This document shows positions 33,976-42,614 of a stretch of DNA of 52,713 bases, piece by piece. Each line of letters begins with the position of its first letter. Position 1 is the stretch's first letter. The DNA lies in contig JAQGIW010000049.1 in NCBI GenBank assembly GCA_028290905.1, forward strand, positions 1-52,713, in the 5' to 3' direction. The translations under genes were made by a program, and so were the position numbers. The stretch comes from Caulobacteraceae bacterium. Its GTDB lineage: Bacteria > Pseudomonadota > Alphaproteobacteria > Caulobacterales > Caulobacteraceae. A model generated the notes under the pieces. That model was not told the DNA's origin and did no database searches. It saw only the letters and a program-made list of their open reading frames with translations.

Positions 33976-34000
33976 TCCGAAAAGTGGCGACCGGTTTTCG
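33976..34000. repeat. Short inverted repeat of the alphaproteobacterial CGAAAA...TTTTCG type
   Basis: CGAAAA (33978-33983) pairs with TTTTCG (33995-34000) around GTGGCGACCGG, preceded by GTCC. I recall GTCCGAAAAGTG...CGGTTTTC-like units as frequent intergenic elements in alphaproteobacteria. It lies 28 bases upstream of the Old Yellow Enzyme start. The remaining divergent gap to 34268 shows no gene. Confidence 0.5.
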
Positions 34001-34268
34001 ACAAAACGTGCGTCATGCAAGAGACGGGAGCGGCAAAGCCGCTCTGGGGTCAGGTGGGCTGAATGCGGCGCCCGCCGCAAGGGAAGGCAAGACGGCGCCG
34101 GGTCGGTGTCACCCTTCGTCGACGCTAGTCGGCCGTTCGTCGGCAGCGCTTGTCGTTGGCTGAAGCGCCTCGGCGGCTGGTCGAAACGGTCGCGCGGGAG
34201 CTGAGCCGCCTGCCTACACAGGCTTCAGTGCCGGTCGCGACCAGCCCGGCCAGATGGGAGAAACGAAC

Positions 34269-34622
34269 ATGATCAATCTGAAGGTGGGCGCTGCCGCCCT
34301 TCTCGCCTTGGCGATGGTCCAGTCCACCACCGGCGCGGTGGCCAGGACCGTCGATGTGGGCGCGTCCGACGATGTGCGGATCGTCGTCAGATACGGCGAT
34401 CTGGACCTCGCCACGCCGCAGGGCGCCCACGCGCTTCACGCCCGCGTCGACCGCGCTGCGGTGCTGGTCAAGGGCGACGTCGATCCTCGCGATCTCAGGG
34501 GAGTGGCCGAAGTGCGCAAGGCGCGGGCGGCGGCGGCGGACGCGGCCGACGCGATCATCGCGGCCCATCGCGGTACAGCCTATGCCGGGATGCGCGCGGC
34601 GCCGAACAAGCTCGGACTGTGA
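34269..34622 (+). CDS. UrcA-family exported protein
   Basis: 117 residues from the ATG at 34269, with GGGAGA upstream. A signal peptide (MINLKVGAAALLALAMVQSTTGAVA) is followed by VRYGDLDLATPQGAHALHARVDRAA, the UrcA core (V-x-Y-x-DLDL-x-T-x-x-G-x-x-x-L). The VC dipeptide and CxxxA pattern of many members is replaced by VLVKGDVDPRDLRG, so the usual disulphide cysteines are missing. The function of UrcA proteins is unknown. It lies alone between two minus-strand genes. Confidence 0.78.
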   Translation: MINLKVGAAALLALAMVQSTTGAVARTVDVGASDDVRIVVRYGDLDLATPQGAHALHARVDRAAVLVKGDVDPRDLRGVAEVRKARAAAADAADAIIAAHRGTAYAGMRAAPNKLGL

Positions 34623-34665
34623 GGTTCGGCGCGGGGAGGCGCTGGCGGCCGCCCTTCGGTGGTCG

Positions 34666-35409
34666 TCAGCGGCTCACCAGCGCCTTGGCGGCGGCCAGGT
34701 AGGTCCGGCCGATCTTGACGGTGGACTGGTCCAGCAGCGAGGCCTGCCACGCGCCCCGGCCGTCATGCTTCAGGCCGCCGATGAAGTCCCGTCTCACGAT
34801 GACCGAACGATGCAGGCGAATGAACAGGCGCGGATCGAGCTTGCGCTCGAGCTCGGCGATGGTCTGGTGTACGAGATAGCTCCGAGACCCGACGAACAGG
34901 CGCATGTAGTCGCGTTCGGCTTCGATGCGGTCGATCCTGGTCACGGCGATGCGGATCATTTCCGCCCGGTGCGGCGCCCAGATCTCCTGTATCCATTCCG
35001 TCTTGGCGGGCGCGCCTGCGGACGCCGATTGCCGGGCGCCGTCATGCACCCGGCCGATCGCCTTGGTCAGCCGCTCGGGCGTGATCGGCTTCAGCAGATA
35101 GTCGCAGGCCGCGACGTCGAAGGCGGCCACAGCATACTGGTCGAAGGCCGTGCAGAAGACGACCGCCGGACGCGTCGGCAGATCTTCGAGGCTTCGCGCC
35201 AGGCCCAGGCCGTCGAGCCCCGGCATCGAGACGTCCAAAAGGATGAGATCGGGCGACAGGGCCTGGATGAGGCGTAGCGCCGACGACCCGTCCGCCGCCG
35301 TTCCCACGACCGAAACGGCGTCCAGCGAGGCGCAGATGACCTGCAGCCGCTCCACCGCGAGCGGTTCGTCGTCGACGATCAGGGTCCTCAAGGAGCCCTC
35401 AGCGGCCAT
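34666..35409 (-). CDS. LytTR-type two-component response regulator (LytR/AlgR family)
   Basis: 247 residues from the ATG at 35409, which overlaps the end of the kinase gene by 11 bases. The longer open frame is not used, since it would lie deep in the kinase gene. Receiver domain: D13/D14 acidic pair (LIVDDEP), phosphoacceptor D59 (LILLDVSMPG), and the conserved lysine in YLLKPI. The LytTR DNA-binding domain covers about 140-245 (IEAERDYMRLFVGSRSYLVHQTIAELE, FIRLHRSVIVRRDFI). Overlap with the kinase gene means translational coupling and a cognate pair. The target genes are not evident. Confidence 0.9.
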   Translation of the reverse strand: MAAEGSLRTLIVDDEPLAVERLQVICASLDAVSVVGTAADGSSALRLIQALSPDLILLDVSMPGLDGLGLARSLEDLPTRPAVVFCTAFDQYAVAAFDVAACDYLLKPITPERLTKAIGRVHDGARQSASAGAPAKTEWIQEIWAPHRAEMIRIAVTRIDRIEAERDYMRLFVGSRSYLVHQTIAELERKLDPRLFIRLHRSVIVRRDFIGGLKHDGRGAWQASLLDQSTVKIGRTYLAAAKALVSR

Positions 35410-36580
35410 TGCGGATAATCGGCATGGTGAGCTCCACCTCGAACCGCCCCGGCGCGGGCGCGCGCCAGTGGCAACGGCCGTCGTCGCCGAACCTTGCCGC
35501 GAGACGGTCGCGGACATTGCGCAGCCCCACGCCGGTTCCATGGACGAGGCCGTTCTCGCACGGTCCGTCCCCGACGCTGTTCGCCACCGTCAGCACCAAG
35601 CGGCTCTCGCGCTCCTGAGCGCTGATGGCGATGGTGACCGGCCTGACCGTCCGCGACACGCCGTGCTTCACGGCGTTCTCGACCAGCGGCTGCAAGATCA
35701 ATCCCGGGACCTGCGCCGTCGCCAGGGTCTCGGACAGGTCGATCTCGACAAGCAGGCGATCGGGGAAACGCACCGCCTCGATGTCGAGATAGAGCCGCTG
35801 AAGCGCGATCTCCTCGGCCAGCGAGACATCCTCGGTGGGATCGCCGCTCAGGCTGGTGCGGAAGAAGGTCGCGAGGTTGAGGATCATCCGTTCGGCCTGC
35901 TCGCCCTTGCCGGTGAGAATGAGGGAGGACAGGGAATTCAAGGTGTTGAACAGGAAGTGTGGGTTTACCTGGTAGCGCAGCGCGCGAAGCTCGGCGTACT
36001 GGGCGGCGGCCCTCAGCTCCGCGGATCGCCGCTCGAGCACCCTGACCTCGCCCGCATAGCGCAGCGACAGGAAGAGCGAGGCCCAGGCGACGAAGAAGAA
36101 ATAGCCGTTGGCCGAATTCTCGGCGATCGCCTGCCACGGCGCCATGTCGTGCTCCGAGGTCGCATGGCCGACGTTCAGAGTTTCGGGCTGGCCGCCCGCA
36201 TTCGTCGGAGAGGGCGCCGAGGGGCGCACGTGGACCTGCGCCGGGTAGGACTTGGAGGAGATGTCTTCGAAGACGAAGAAGTTGAGGGCGCCATAGGCAA
36301 TGGCCGACGGAAGGGCCAGGGCCGCGGCCGTCGCCATGCTCCGTCTCATCGAGGCGGCGGACGATCCTCGCAAGAAGACATAGAATATCGCCGTGATGAC
36401 CATGCTCAGGCTGGCCACGATGACCCGCCTCCCCAGCATCTCGACCTGGTGGGGCTCCTGCAGGATGAACGCGCGGGTCGAATTGACTAGGAAATAGAAC
36501 GTCCAGAAGCCGACGATCGACAGCCAGGCGATGCGTGAGTCGCGCCGGAGGGAGGCGGGCGGGTCGAGGCGGGGCGGCAT
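35399..36580 (-). CDS. LytS-type membrane sensor histidine kinase
   Basis: 393 residues. Four or so hydrophobic segments lie at about 17-40, 50-72, 84-106 and 158-175; a hydrophilic, probably periplasmic loop lies at 107-150. The phosphoacceptor H208 is in YQVNPHFLFNTLNSL, the signature of the His_kinase (LytS/YehU) family. The ATP-binding part includes PLVENAVKHGV (N box) and GTGVGLRNVRDRL (G box). The signal is unknown. It heads a two-gene operon with the LytTR regulator. The upstream gap (36581-36780) shows no gene. Confidence 0.9.
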   Translation of the reverse strand: MPPRLDPPASLRRDSRIAWLSIVGFWTFYFLVNSTRAFILQEPHQVEMLGRRVIVASLSMVITAIFYVFLRGSSAASMRRSMATAAALALPSAIAYGALNFFVFEDISSKSYPAQVHVRPSAPSPTNAGGQPETLNVGHATSEHDMAPWQAIAENSANGYFFFVAWASLFLSLRYAGEVRVLERRSAELRAAAQYAELRALRYQVNPHFLFNTLNSLSSLILTGKGEQAERMILNLATFFRTSLSGDPTEDVSLAEEIALQRLYLDIEAVRFPDRLLVEIDLSETLATAQVPGLILQPLVENAVKHGVSRTVRPVTIAISAQERESRLVLTVANSVGDGPCENGLVHGTGVGLRNVRDRLAARFGDDGRCHWRAPAPGRFEVELTMPIIRNGR

Positions 36581-36780
36581 GGTCGATTGTAGCGCGATAT
36601 AGGCAGAGGGCGAGCCCCCAGGCTGCTACCCGTCGAACCTCATGCCCCGTTCGTCGAATGCTTTGGGGACCTCACCCTGGTGGTTGTCGGCCTCCCGCTC
36701 TCGCTCCGGCCGCGCCGCGACGCGCAGGAACAGCGCGCGCCGTAGATCGGCAGCGGGGACGGGTGAAAACCACCGCCTTT

Positions 36781-38028
36781 CTACGCCTCTCCCAGTACAT
36801 AGGCGCGGTGCGCGGGGGTATAGACTTCCGCCGGCTGTGACTCCGGTCCGGCCAGGTTCGCGATCAGGTGGGCCGCTAGCGCCGGCTCCGATGGCAACCG
36901 GTCGAAGAACTGCCGTCGGCGCGCGCGGCCGCGCTCTTCGAAGTCGCAGGTCAGGGTCGCTTCGATCTCGGTGATGAATCTCAGGCGCCGGAGCCTCTCC
37001 CCGCGCTCCGCGGCGTAGGGCGCAAAGGCGGCCGGCGACCAGTCATCGGACGCGAGGAGGATCTCGGAAACGATACGGGCGTCGCGATAGGCGCTGGAAA
37101 GGCCGCAGCCGGACAGCGGATCGGTCCAGCCGGCGGCGTCGCCGATCAGCACGCCGCCTTCCGTGAAAGGACTTTCGGCGACCGTTTCATTGTTGAGGAA
37201 GGTGATCATCGGTCCTGCCGGACGAGCCGCCGCGATCGCCGCGGACCTGGGGCAGCAGCCGAGTTGGAACGCGGCGAGGAAGGCGTCCAAGCCGCCCTTA
37301 CCGGCGAACCGCTTGCGCTGGCCGACAGGCCACCAGCCATAGATCCGCGCCCGGCCTTCGCCCTGTGGAAAGACGGCGAAGCAGAAATCCTCCTCGGTTC
37401 CCAGGGTCCATGTGTCGGGATCCCAGCCCTCGGCGCCGGCGATCAGCATGCCGCTCAGCAGGGTCCGCGGCGCGCCGACGTTAAGCGGAATCCCCAGGGC
37501 TTCGCACACCGCCGAAGCCCTGCCGTCAGCGCCCGCGACCAGACGAGCCCGCGCCGTGAACCGGGCCCCCTGCGCCTCGTAGCTGACGTTCGGCGCGGCG
37601 CCGGCCTCGAGCGTCAACACGTCGACCCCGCGTCGCACCGTCGCCCCCGCGGCCTCGGCCTGGCCCAGCAGGGCTTGGCAGTGTTGGGGATGGCCGATCG
37701 CCAGGATTCCGCGTACCCCCGGCAGGAACCGGGCCATGTCCAACGGCGTGGATTCCGCCATTTCGGCAGTCTGCAACTCGTCGTATCCGACGTTCCTGCC
37801 GAGGTAATGCGCGCCGGCGGCGATCAGCGCGTCATGCAACCCGAGGTCCTGCGCCTCCTTTACGCCCCACTGCAGCAGGGCTTCACCGCGCACGTGGTCG
37901 GAGAAGGCCTCGGATTTCTCGAGAAGCAGGACATTCAAACCGGCGCGCGCCAGCACCGTCGCCAGCGCGGAGCCAGCAATCCCGGCTCCGACAATGACAA
38001 CGTCATGGACATCGTCGGCGCCGGCCAT
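36781..38028 (-). CDS. FAD-dependent oxidoreductase (halogenase/geranylgeranyl-reductase-like flavoprotein)
   Basis: 415 residues. The dinucleotide-binding GxGxxG is VIVGAGIAGSALATVLARAG (about 11-30). GADGRAS (about 173-179) and GVLIGDAAGWTDPLSGCGLS (about 297-316) are the DG and GD motifs of the group A monooxygenase fold. The halogenase WxWxIP motif is absent, so a halogenase is unlikely; hydroxylation or ring reduction is more probable. No gene in the same operon gives the substrate. It ends in a hydrophilic tail without a membrane anchor. Confidence 0.83.
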   Translation of the reverse strand: MAGADDVHDVVIVGAGIAGSALATVLARAGLNVLLLEKSEAFSDHVRGEALLQWGVKEAQDLGLHDALIAAGAHYLGRNVGYDELQTAEMAESTPLDMARFLPGVRGILAIGHPQHCQALLGQAEAAGATVRRGVDVLTLEAGAAPNVSYEAQGARFTARARLVAGADGRASAVCEALGIPLNVGAPRTLLSGMLIAGAEGWDPDTWTLGTEEDFCFAVFPQGEGRARIYGWWPVGQRKRFAGKGGLDAFLAAFQLGCCPRSAAIAAARPAGPMITFLNNETVAESPFTEGGVLIGDAAGWTDPLSGCGLSSAYRDARIVSEILLASDDWSPAAFAPYAAERGERLRRLRFITEIEATLTCDFEERGRARRRQFFDRLPSEPALAAHLIANLAGPESQPAEVYTPAHRAYVLGEA

Positions 38029-38099
38029 TCTGCTCTCCCGCCTCAGCGGCAGAGACCTTACAGTCTGGGCGTAGCCTTACAAGGCGGCGTCGCCTGCCC

Positions 38100-39500
38100 T
38101 CAGCCTGAGCCGGCGCGGCGCGTGGCGAGGACGTAGGCGGCGACGCCGGATACGATCAGGACGGCGGAGGCGAAGACGAGCTTGGCCGCCTCCAAAAGCT
38201 GGTTCCTGGCGTCCGGGCTGGGAACGAGGGTGCAGAGCACCGCGACGATGGTGGCGGCCATGCCGACCGCGCCGACGGCCAGGGCGACGCGACACCCGCC
38301 GGGCGTGCGCCAGGCCTTCGCGGGCGCGGCGCCCGATCGCGCCACCCCCACCTGCAACTTCAGGAACACGGCGAACAGGAACAGGAACGGCAGGGTGTAG
38401 GAGAGGACGCTCATGGCCACGAGGAAGTCGTAGGCGCCCTTTAGCGTGTCGCCGGCCTGGGAAAGGACGACGATCACGGCGACGACTGCCGTCTGCACGG
38501 CGATGGCGACCACCGGGGCGCCGGATTTCGGGTCGCGCTTGCCGAAGGCTGGGGGCAGCACGGCGTCGATCCCCGCCGCGAACGGCAGGCGCGCCGCCAC
38601 CCCGAACCAGGCGCTGTAGGAGCCGAGGAGGCAGAGGAAGCCGCCAATGAGCACCAGGGGCGCGAGGGCGCCGAGACCCAGCGTCTTCAGCCCGAGGATC
38701 AGGGCGTCGGGCAGGCCGGAGAGGCGCGTCGCGGCCTGGGGCGTCAGGATCGCCAGCATCGAGGCCGTCCCCGCCAAGTAGAAGGCGATCTGCAGCAGCG
38801 TCACGCAGGCGAGGACGGCCAGGATGGTGCGCATGCCGCCGCGCACGTCATTGCGCAGGAAGGCCAGCGCCTCGCTCCCGCCGACGGCGAACACCATGGT
38901 CGCCCACAGGATGGCGCCGTCGGCGTTGAGCGGCGGGGCGTAGCTGGCGCGGGCGAAGTCCGTGGCCGAACCCTGCCTGGCGAACACCAGCATGCCCACC
39001 ACGGTGAGCAGCGCCACAAGGACGATGTTCGACGCCCCACCGACGTTGGAGAGCCACTTCCCCGTGCCGAGGCCGAGGTAGTGCAGGGCGCCGACCGCGA
39101 TGGACAGCCCCACCGCCACGCCGGTGAACAGCCATGGCGAGCCGATCAGCGCCTTCCCCGCCGGCCCGATGGCCAGGGCCAGGAGGTTCAGCATGAACAC
39201 CAGCATGGCCGAGAAGAACGGCAGGTTGGACGCCCAGTAGAGCCAGCCGCAGAGGAAGCCCCAGAACGGCCCGAAGGCCTCCTCCGTCCAGACATAGACG
39301 CCGCCCTCGCCGGCGAAGCGCGTCGTCAGCTCCGCCGTCGCCACGATCAGGGGTCCGGAGAACACCACCACCGCCAGCACCCAGATCCACAGCGAGGCGG
39401 GCCCCGCCGCCGCCGCGACGCTGATCCAGCGGATCGAGAGCGCCATGGAGGCCGCATAGAAGAAGAGATCGGCGAACCCTAAGGTCTTCGCGGCGGCCAT
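38100..39500 (-). CDS. APC-superfamily amino acid/polyamine permease
   Basis: 466 residues from the ATG at 39500 (MAAAKTLGFADL), which has GGGGGAA 8 bases upstream; an ATG at 39542 lacks one. About 12 transmembrane segments. RFAGEGGVYVWTEEAFGPFWGFLCGWLYW (in part, about 63-85) is the typical helix 1-3 consensus of APC permeases, with the glycine-rich unwound segment. The aspartate/glutamate and GABA antiporter subfamily looks closest. Substrate unknown. It lies 71 bases upstream of the flavoprotein gene on the same strand. Confidence 0.86.
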   Translation of the reverse strand: MAAAKTLGFADLFFYAASMALSIRWISVAAAAGPASLWIWVLAVVVFSGPLIVATAELTTRFAGEGGVYVWTEEAFGPFWGFLCGWLYWASNLPFFSAMLVFMLNLLALAIGPAGKALIGSPWLFTGVAVGLSIAVGALHYLGLGTGKWLSNVGGASNIVLVALLTVVGMLVFARQGSATDFARASYAPPLNADGAILWATMVFAVGGSEALAFLRNDVRGGMRTILAVLACVTLLQIAFYLAGTASMLAILTPQAATRLSGLPDALILGLKTLGLGALAPLVLIGGFLCLLGSYSAWFGVAARLPFAAGIDAVLPPAFGKRDPKSGAPVVAIAVQTAVVAVIVVLSQAGDTLKGAYDFLVAMSVLSYTLPFLFLFAVFLKLQVGVARSGAAPAKAWRTPGGCRVALAVGAVGMAATIVAVLCTLVPSPDARNQLLEAAKLVFASAVLIVSGVAAYVLATRRAGSG

Positions 39501-39712
39501 GACGGCATTCCCCCGCCCCGGCAGGACGACGCGGCGCGCCATGAGCTATGGCCTTTTGGGATCAGAAAGGCGCGCTCTCGTCCAGGGATAAAGGCGTAGG
39601 CGCCCTTAGCGGCAGCCAACGTTCCCAAAGACCAACAAGGCTGGAGGCGGGCGGAAACGAAAGCGCCGCCGGCCTGACGACCAACGGCGCTCTGTTCCGG
39701 CGCGAGCCGCGT

Positions 39713-40369
39713 TCACGCCGCGATGATTGCATCCCTGCGGCGCATCCGAGCGCCCGCACCGACGCAGCCGACGCCGATCAGCATAAGCGCCCAGGTGGCC
39801 GGTTCAGGCACCGATCCGCCGCCGCCACCGCCACAATCCCCCGTGCAGCCCTGGTAGGCGCCGGTGGAGTAGAGCCTTGCGTTTGACAGGCCCTGGATGT
39901 TGAACAAGATCGATTGCAGGCCGCCAACCAGATTCCCCGCATCAAACTCGTAAAATGCCGTGGCCTGGTACCCAACCCCTGTCGGCGAACCCTTTGCCGC
40001 GCCGACGTGAAAGCTGATCACCGTTTCGCCATACATTGGCACACTGAAATCAACCGCGTTTGGTTCCGAATTTCCGGGGAGGTTCGAGAGGGTTGAGAGA
40101 ACCGTGAAATTAGTTGCCGTGAACGTGGAGACGCCCAGCAGTGTGTTCAGCGCGACCGCCGTGTCGGCGTTATCCGTGGGGCTGCCACCGTCCAGATTAC
40201 CCGTGTACCATCCGGTACAGGCCTGCGCGCCTGGCGTGATGTCGCCCGACGCACAGGCGTGGCCGCCCAGCGTCGGCCCCGTGCCGCCGCCACCACCCTT
40301 TGCCAGGGCGAGTTGCGGCGCGCCAATCACCAAGGCCGCCGTGGCCATTCCGAAAACCAAGTTACGCAT
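39713..40369 (-). CDS. Secreted PEPxxWA-CTERM sorting domain protein
   Basis: 218 residues. Signal peptide MRNLVFGMATAALVIGAPQLALA, then a Gly-rich segment and a body with NFTVLSTLSNLPGN and YEFDAGNLVGGLQSILFNIQGLSNARLYS that I cannot assign. The C-terminus is VPEPATWALMLIGVGCVGAGARMRRR, preceded by a polyglycine linker. Four cysteines (C39, C51, C174, C178) could form disulphides outside the cell. A hairpin (GAGCC-aaaagc-GGCTC, 40382-40397) lies 13 bases before its start on the minus strand. Confidence 0.85.
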   Translation of the reverse strand: MRNLVFGMATAALVIGAPQLALAKGGGGGTGPTLGGHACASGDITPGAQACTGWYTGNLDGGSPTDNADTAVALNTLLGVSTFTATNFTVLSTLSNLPGNSEPNAVDFSVPMYGETVISFHVGAAKGSPTGVGYQATAFYEFDAGNLVGGLQSILFNIQGLSNARLYSTGAYQGCTGDCGGGGGGSVPEPATWALMLIGVGCVGAGARMRRRDAIIAA

Positions 40370-40745
40370 TTACACACCCCCGAGCCAAAAGCGGCTCAAA
40401 TCTGGCTTAAGGGAACCGCGGCGCTCTTTCAAGCCATAATTAGCCTCAAGATGAACATATAAGTGGCAGTCAGGGGCCGAGCGAAGACGGAAATTGGACG
40501 GCGGCCGACGCGGGCTGCTGCTGGAGCCGCAGCTGCTCTCTGGAGATGGCGCGTTTCGGCCGGCGTCTGTCCCAACTTCAACGCCGAGGACGCCGGCGAA
40601 CGCAATCGAGCTTCTGTCCCTAGGCGCCCGGGGCCGTTGAGCGCCGTACAGTCGCGCAAGATAGTGGCCGGCGGCGGCGCGCGTTCTGAGATCAGCCGAG
40701 CGACGCCTCGCTCAGGGTGCGCACTGTCTCCAGCGCGATCGGCCC
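40370..40745. other. Intergenic region between the PEP-CTERM and APH-like genes
   Basis: 376 bases. The part next to the PEP-CTERM start (40380-40460) is AT-richer and probably holds its promoter (TAATTATG on the minus strand near 40436-40443), along with the GAGCC...GGCTC hairpin. The rest (40470-40745) is ordinary GC-rich sequence in which I see no gene or clear signal. Confidence 0.4.
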
Positions 40746-41609
40746 TCAATGGGCGTCTTCGGCGTGTTCCGCCAGTTCCGACAGGCGCAGCACTTCGAAC
40801 AGCAGCGCGATCCGCTCGCGGTCGAGCAACCGACCCGTAAGCGTCTCGTACCGGCCGATGATCCGGGCGGCCAGGTCGGGGGAGATCATGTTGGCGTAGA
40901 TGAATTCCTGCTGCAGCTGGCCGAAGCCGGAGTCGCCAAAATCGTAGACGCCATTCAGGCGCCGGGCCGCGGGGTCAAAGGCCATGTTCCAGCCGTGGCC
41001 ATCGAAGAAGCCGTAGGTGCGGCCATGCGGGTCGGGCGGCAGGGCGCGCCAGGCGGCGATGGCGCCTTCCGCGTATCCGCGCAGCGGCTCAGTAAGAACC
41101 GGCCACGCCCGTCTGAGGATGTCGTCCGGTTCGAGCCACGGCTTGATCGGAACGGCGCCCGCCGCCTCGAGGGAGGCGGCGGGCAGGGCGTGGAGCTGGG
41201 CGTAGAACAGCGCCAGGTCCTGCGCCAGGCGATCGCGCGCTGGTTCGGCGAGTTCGGCGTAGAGGGGCGGCTCAAGGTAGCCGCCTCGCAGCTTGTCGTG
41301 GCGCGAGAACAGCGGCGGCCCGTCGTGGAGGGTCATGTTGGGGGTCGGCAGGGTCACCGCCGGATGGATGATGGCCAGAAGGGCCGCCTCGCGCACGAGC
41401 CCGGCGAGGCCGGCCGCGTGGCGGGGGAACTTGAAGATCAGCCGGTCGTCCACGTCGATCGCGACGCTGTCCCATCCGCGGGTCTGCGGCGTGAAGGCGC
41501 CCGCGGCGAGGTCGGGGAAGACCCGGACGATCACGGCCCGCAAGGTTTCCGGGTCCAGCGGCGAAGCCACGCGTGCGTCTTTCCCCACGATCGTGATCGC
41601 CGACCCCAT
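40746..41609 (-). CDS. Aminoglycoside phosphotransferase (APH)-fold kinase-like protein
   Basis: 287 residues. VAIDVDDRLIFKFPRH (about 48-63) includes the ATP-binding lysine. YGFFDGHGWNMAFD (about 198-211) stands where APH enzymes have the catalytic HGDxxxxN, so the order of His and Asp differs. GVYDFGDSGFG (about 219-229) supplies the metal-binding DFG-like aspartate. The fold is shared with choline kinases, homoserine kinase and many phosphotransferases of small molecules. The altered catalytic loop makes drug phosphorylation unlikely, and no resistance role should be assumed. Confidence 0.78.
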   Translation of the reverse strand: MGSAITIVGKDARVASPLDPETLRAVIVRVFPDLAAGAFTPQTRGWDSVAIDVDDRLIFKFPRHAAGLAGLVREAALLAIIHPAVTLPTPNMTLHDGPPLFSRHDKLRGGYLEPPLYAELAEPARDRLAQDLALFYAQLHALPAASLEAAGAVPIKPWLEPDDILRRAWPVLTEPLRGYAEGAIAAWRALPPDPHGRTYGFFDGHGWNMAFDPAARRLNGVYDFGDSGFGQLQQEFIYANMISPDLAARIIGRYETLTGRLLDRERIALLFEVLRLSELAEHAEDAH

Positions 41610-41774
41610 AACCCGGCGAGGCGCGCCAGCGTCTAGGCCGAAAGAGCGCGAGGCGTCGAGCCTCCACGTGGCTTCGGCCCTGACAGCAGCCTCTCGGAAC
41701 GTCCCGTTGGGTGGAAACCGGACGTCGTCGGCGCTAAGATGGGCTGCGCTCAGCGCCGCCGATTGAGCCCAGCA

Positions 41775-41794
41775 GTGTCAGCAAAGGGTGACAC
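41775..41794 (+). promoter_or_regulatory. Inverted repeat placing the ribosome binding site in a hairpin loop
   Basis: GTGTCA (41775-41780) and TGACAC (41789-41794) pair around the loop gcaaaggg, which contains the AAGGG Shine-Dalgarno of the gene starting at 41796. The stem end is one base from the ATG. The stem is short, so it might tune translation or be a coincidence. Confidence 0.35.
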
Positions 41795-41795
41795 G

Positions 41796-42533
41796 ATGAG
41801 AACCTTGCCCACGGTTCTTGCAATATTCCCACCGGTTATCATTCTGGCCATTGCGGCCGTCGGGGCCCGGGCTCAGGAAGAAGGATCGACGCCCGGCGCG
41901 ATCCCGGACCCGAGCACCTACCAAGGCAGTACGCAGCTCCAGCAGCAATCGGATCAGCAGGACCAGCAGTTCCGCCAGCAGCAGCAAGCCAACCCGCCGA
42001 CGTACGATCAGCCCGGCTACAATTCGCCGGGGCCCGCGTACAACTCAGTCCCGCGTCAGCCGCGGTCATCGTCCGGCCACTCCTCGGCGCCTCAGGGTTC
42101 GCCTCACCCGGCCGCCGAGGGCGCGTTCGTCCGGTTCCAGGTCGGCGCCTCGGCGCCTGGCCCTTTCACCCCGCTCGCGGGCGTCCATCTTTGGGTCACG
42201 GCCGAGGACCCTGTGCGCGCGTTGATGGTGGCCGGCATCCAGCCGATCGGATCGTCGCTGGCCCAGCTCACGTATGATTGCCAGGTCGCGTGGGTCTGCG
42301 TGCGGGATTTCAAGGTGATGACGGCGAAGGCCGTCGGCGTCTACACGACCAACGCCTCGGGCCGCGCGCAGACCGGGACGATCCCACCCGGCCGTTACTT
42401 CGTCGTCGGCTACGGCGCCTATAAGGGCGGCACAATGGTCTGGAGCAGACCGGTCCACGTGCAGCCGGGCGTGAACGCCGTGGCCATCGATCAGATGGAC
42501 GGTAGCGCGGTCGCCGTAGCTCAGAGGCGATAG
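41796..42533 (+). CDS. Exported glutamine/proline-rich protein of unknown function
   Basis: 245 residues from the ATG at 41796, which has AAAGGG upstream. The signal peptide (MRTLPTVLAIFPPVIILAIAAVGARA) is followed by a low-complexity Gln-, Ser- and Pro-rich region (about 27-105: STQLQQQSDQQDQQFRQQQQ and similar), then a folded part from about residue 110 (FVRFQVGASAPGPFTPLAGVHLWVT). That part ends TGTIPPGRYFVVGYGAYKGGTMVWSRPVHVQPGVN and looks like a carboxypeptidase-regulatory/transthyretin-type beta-sandwich. I do not recognise the family. It could be anchored or matrix-bound in the periplasm. Confidence 0.7.
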   Translation: MRTLPTVLAIFPPVIILAIAAVGARAQEEGSTPGAIPDPSTYQGSTQLQQQSDQQDQQFRQQQQANPPTYDQPGYNSPGPAYNSVPRQPRSSSGHSSAPQGSPHPAAEGAFVRFQVGASAPGPFTPLAGVHLWVTAEDPVRALMVAGIQPIGSSLAQLTYDCQVAWVCVRDFKVMTAKAVGVYTTNASGRAQTGTIPPGRYFVVGYGAYKGGTMVWSRPVHVQPGVNAVAIDQMDGSAVAVAQRR

Positions 42534-42585
42534 GGAGAGGCTTCTCCCATGATCGTTCTCGCTCCGAGAAAATGCGTTCTCGACA

Positions 42586-42600
42586 GAACAAACAGAGAAC
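42586..42600 (+). promoter_or_regulatory. Alphaproteobacterial LexA (SOS) box
   Basis: GAAC-aaacaga-GAAC is the exact reverse form of the GTTC-N7-GTTC operator bound by LexA in alphaproteobacteria. It lies 14 bases before the ATG of the radical SAM repair gene, where bound LexA would block transcription. A second, less regular cluster of GTTC (42555-42558, 42576-42579) lies just upstream. Site by motif match; the downstream genes fit an SOS role. Confidence 0.8.
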
Positions 42601-42614
42601 GATAAGTCCCGCCC

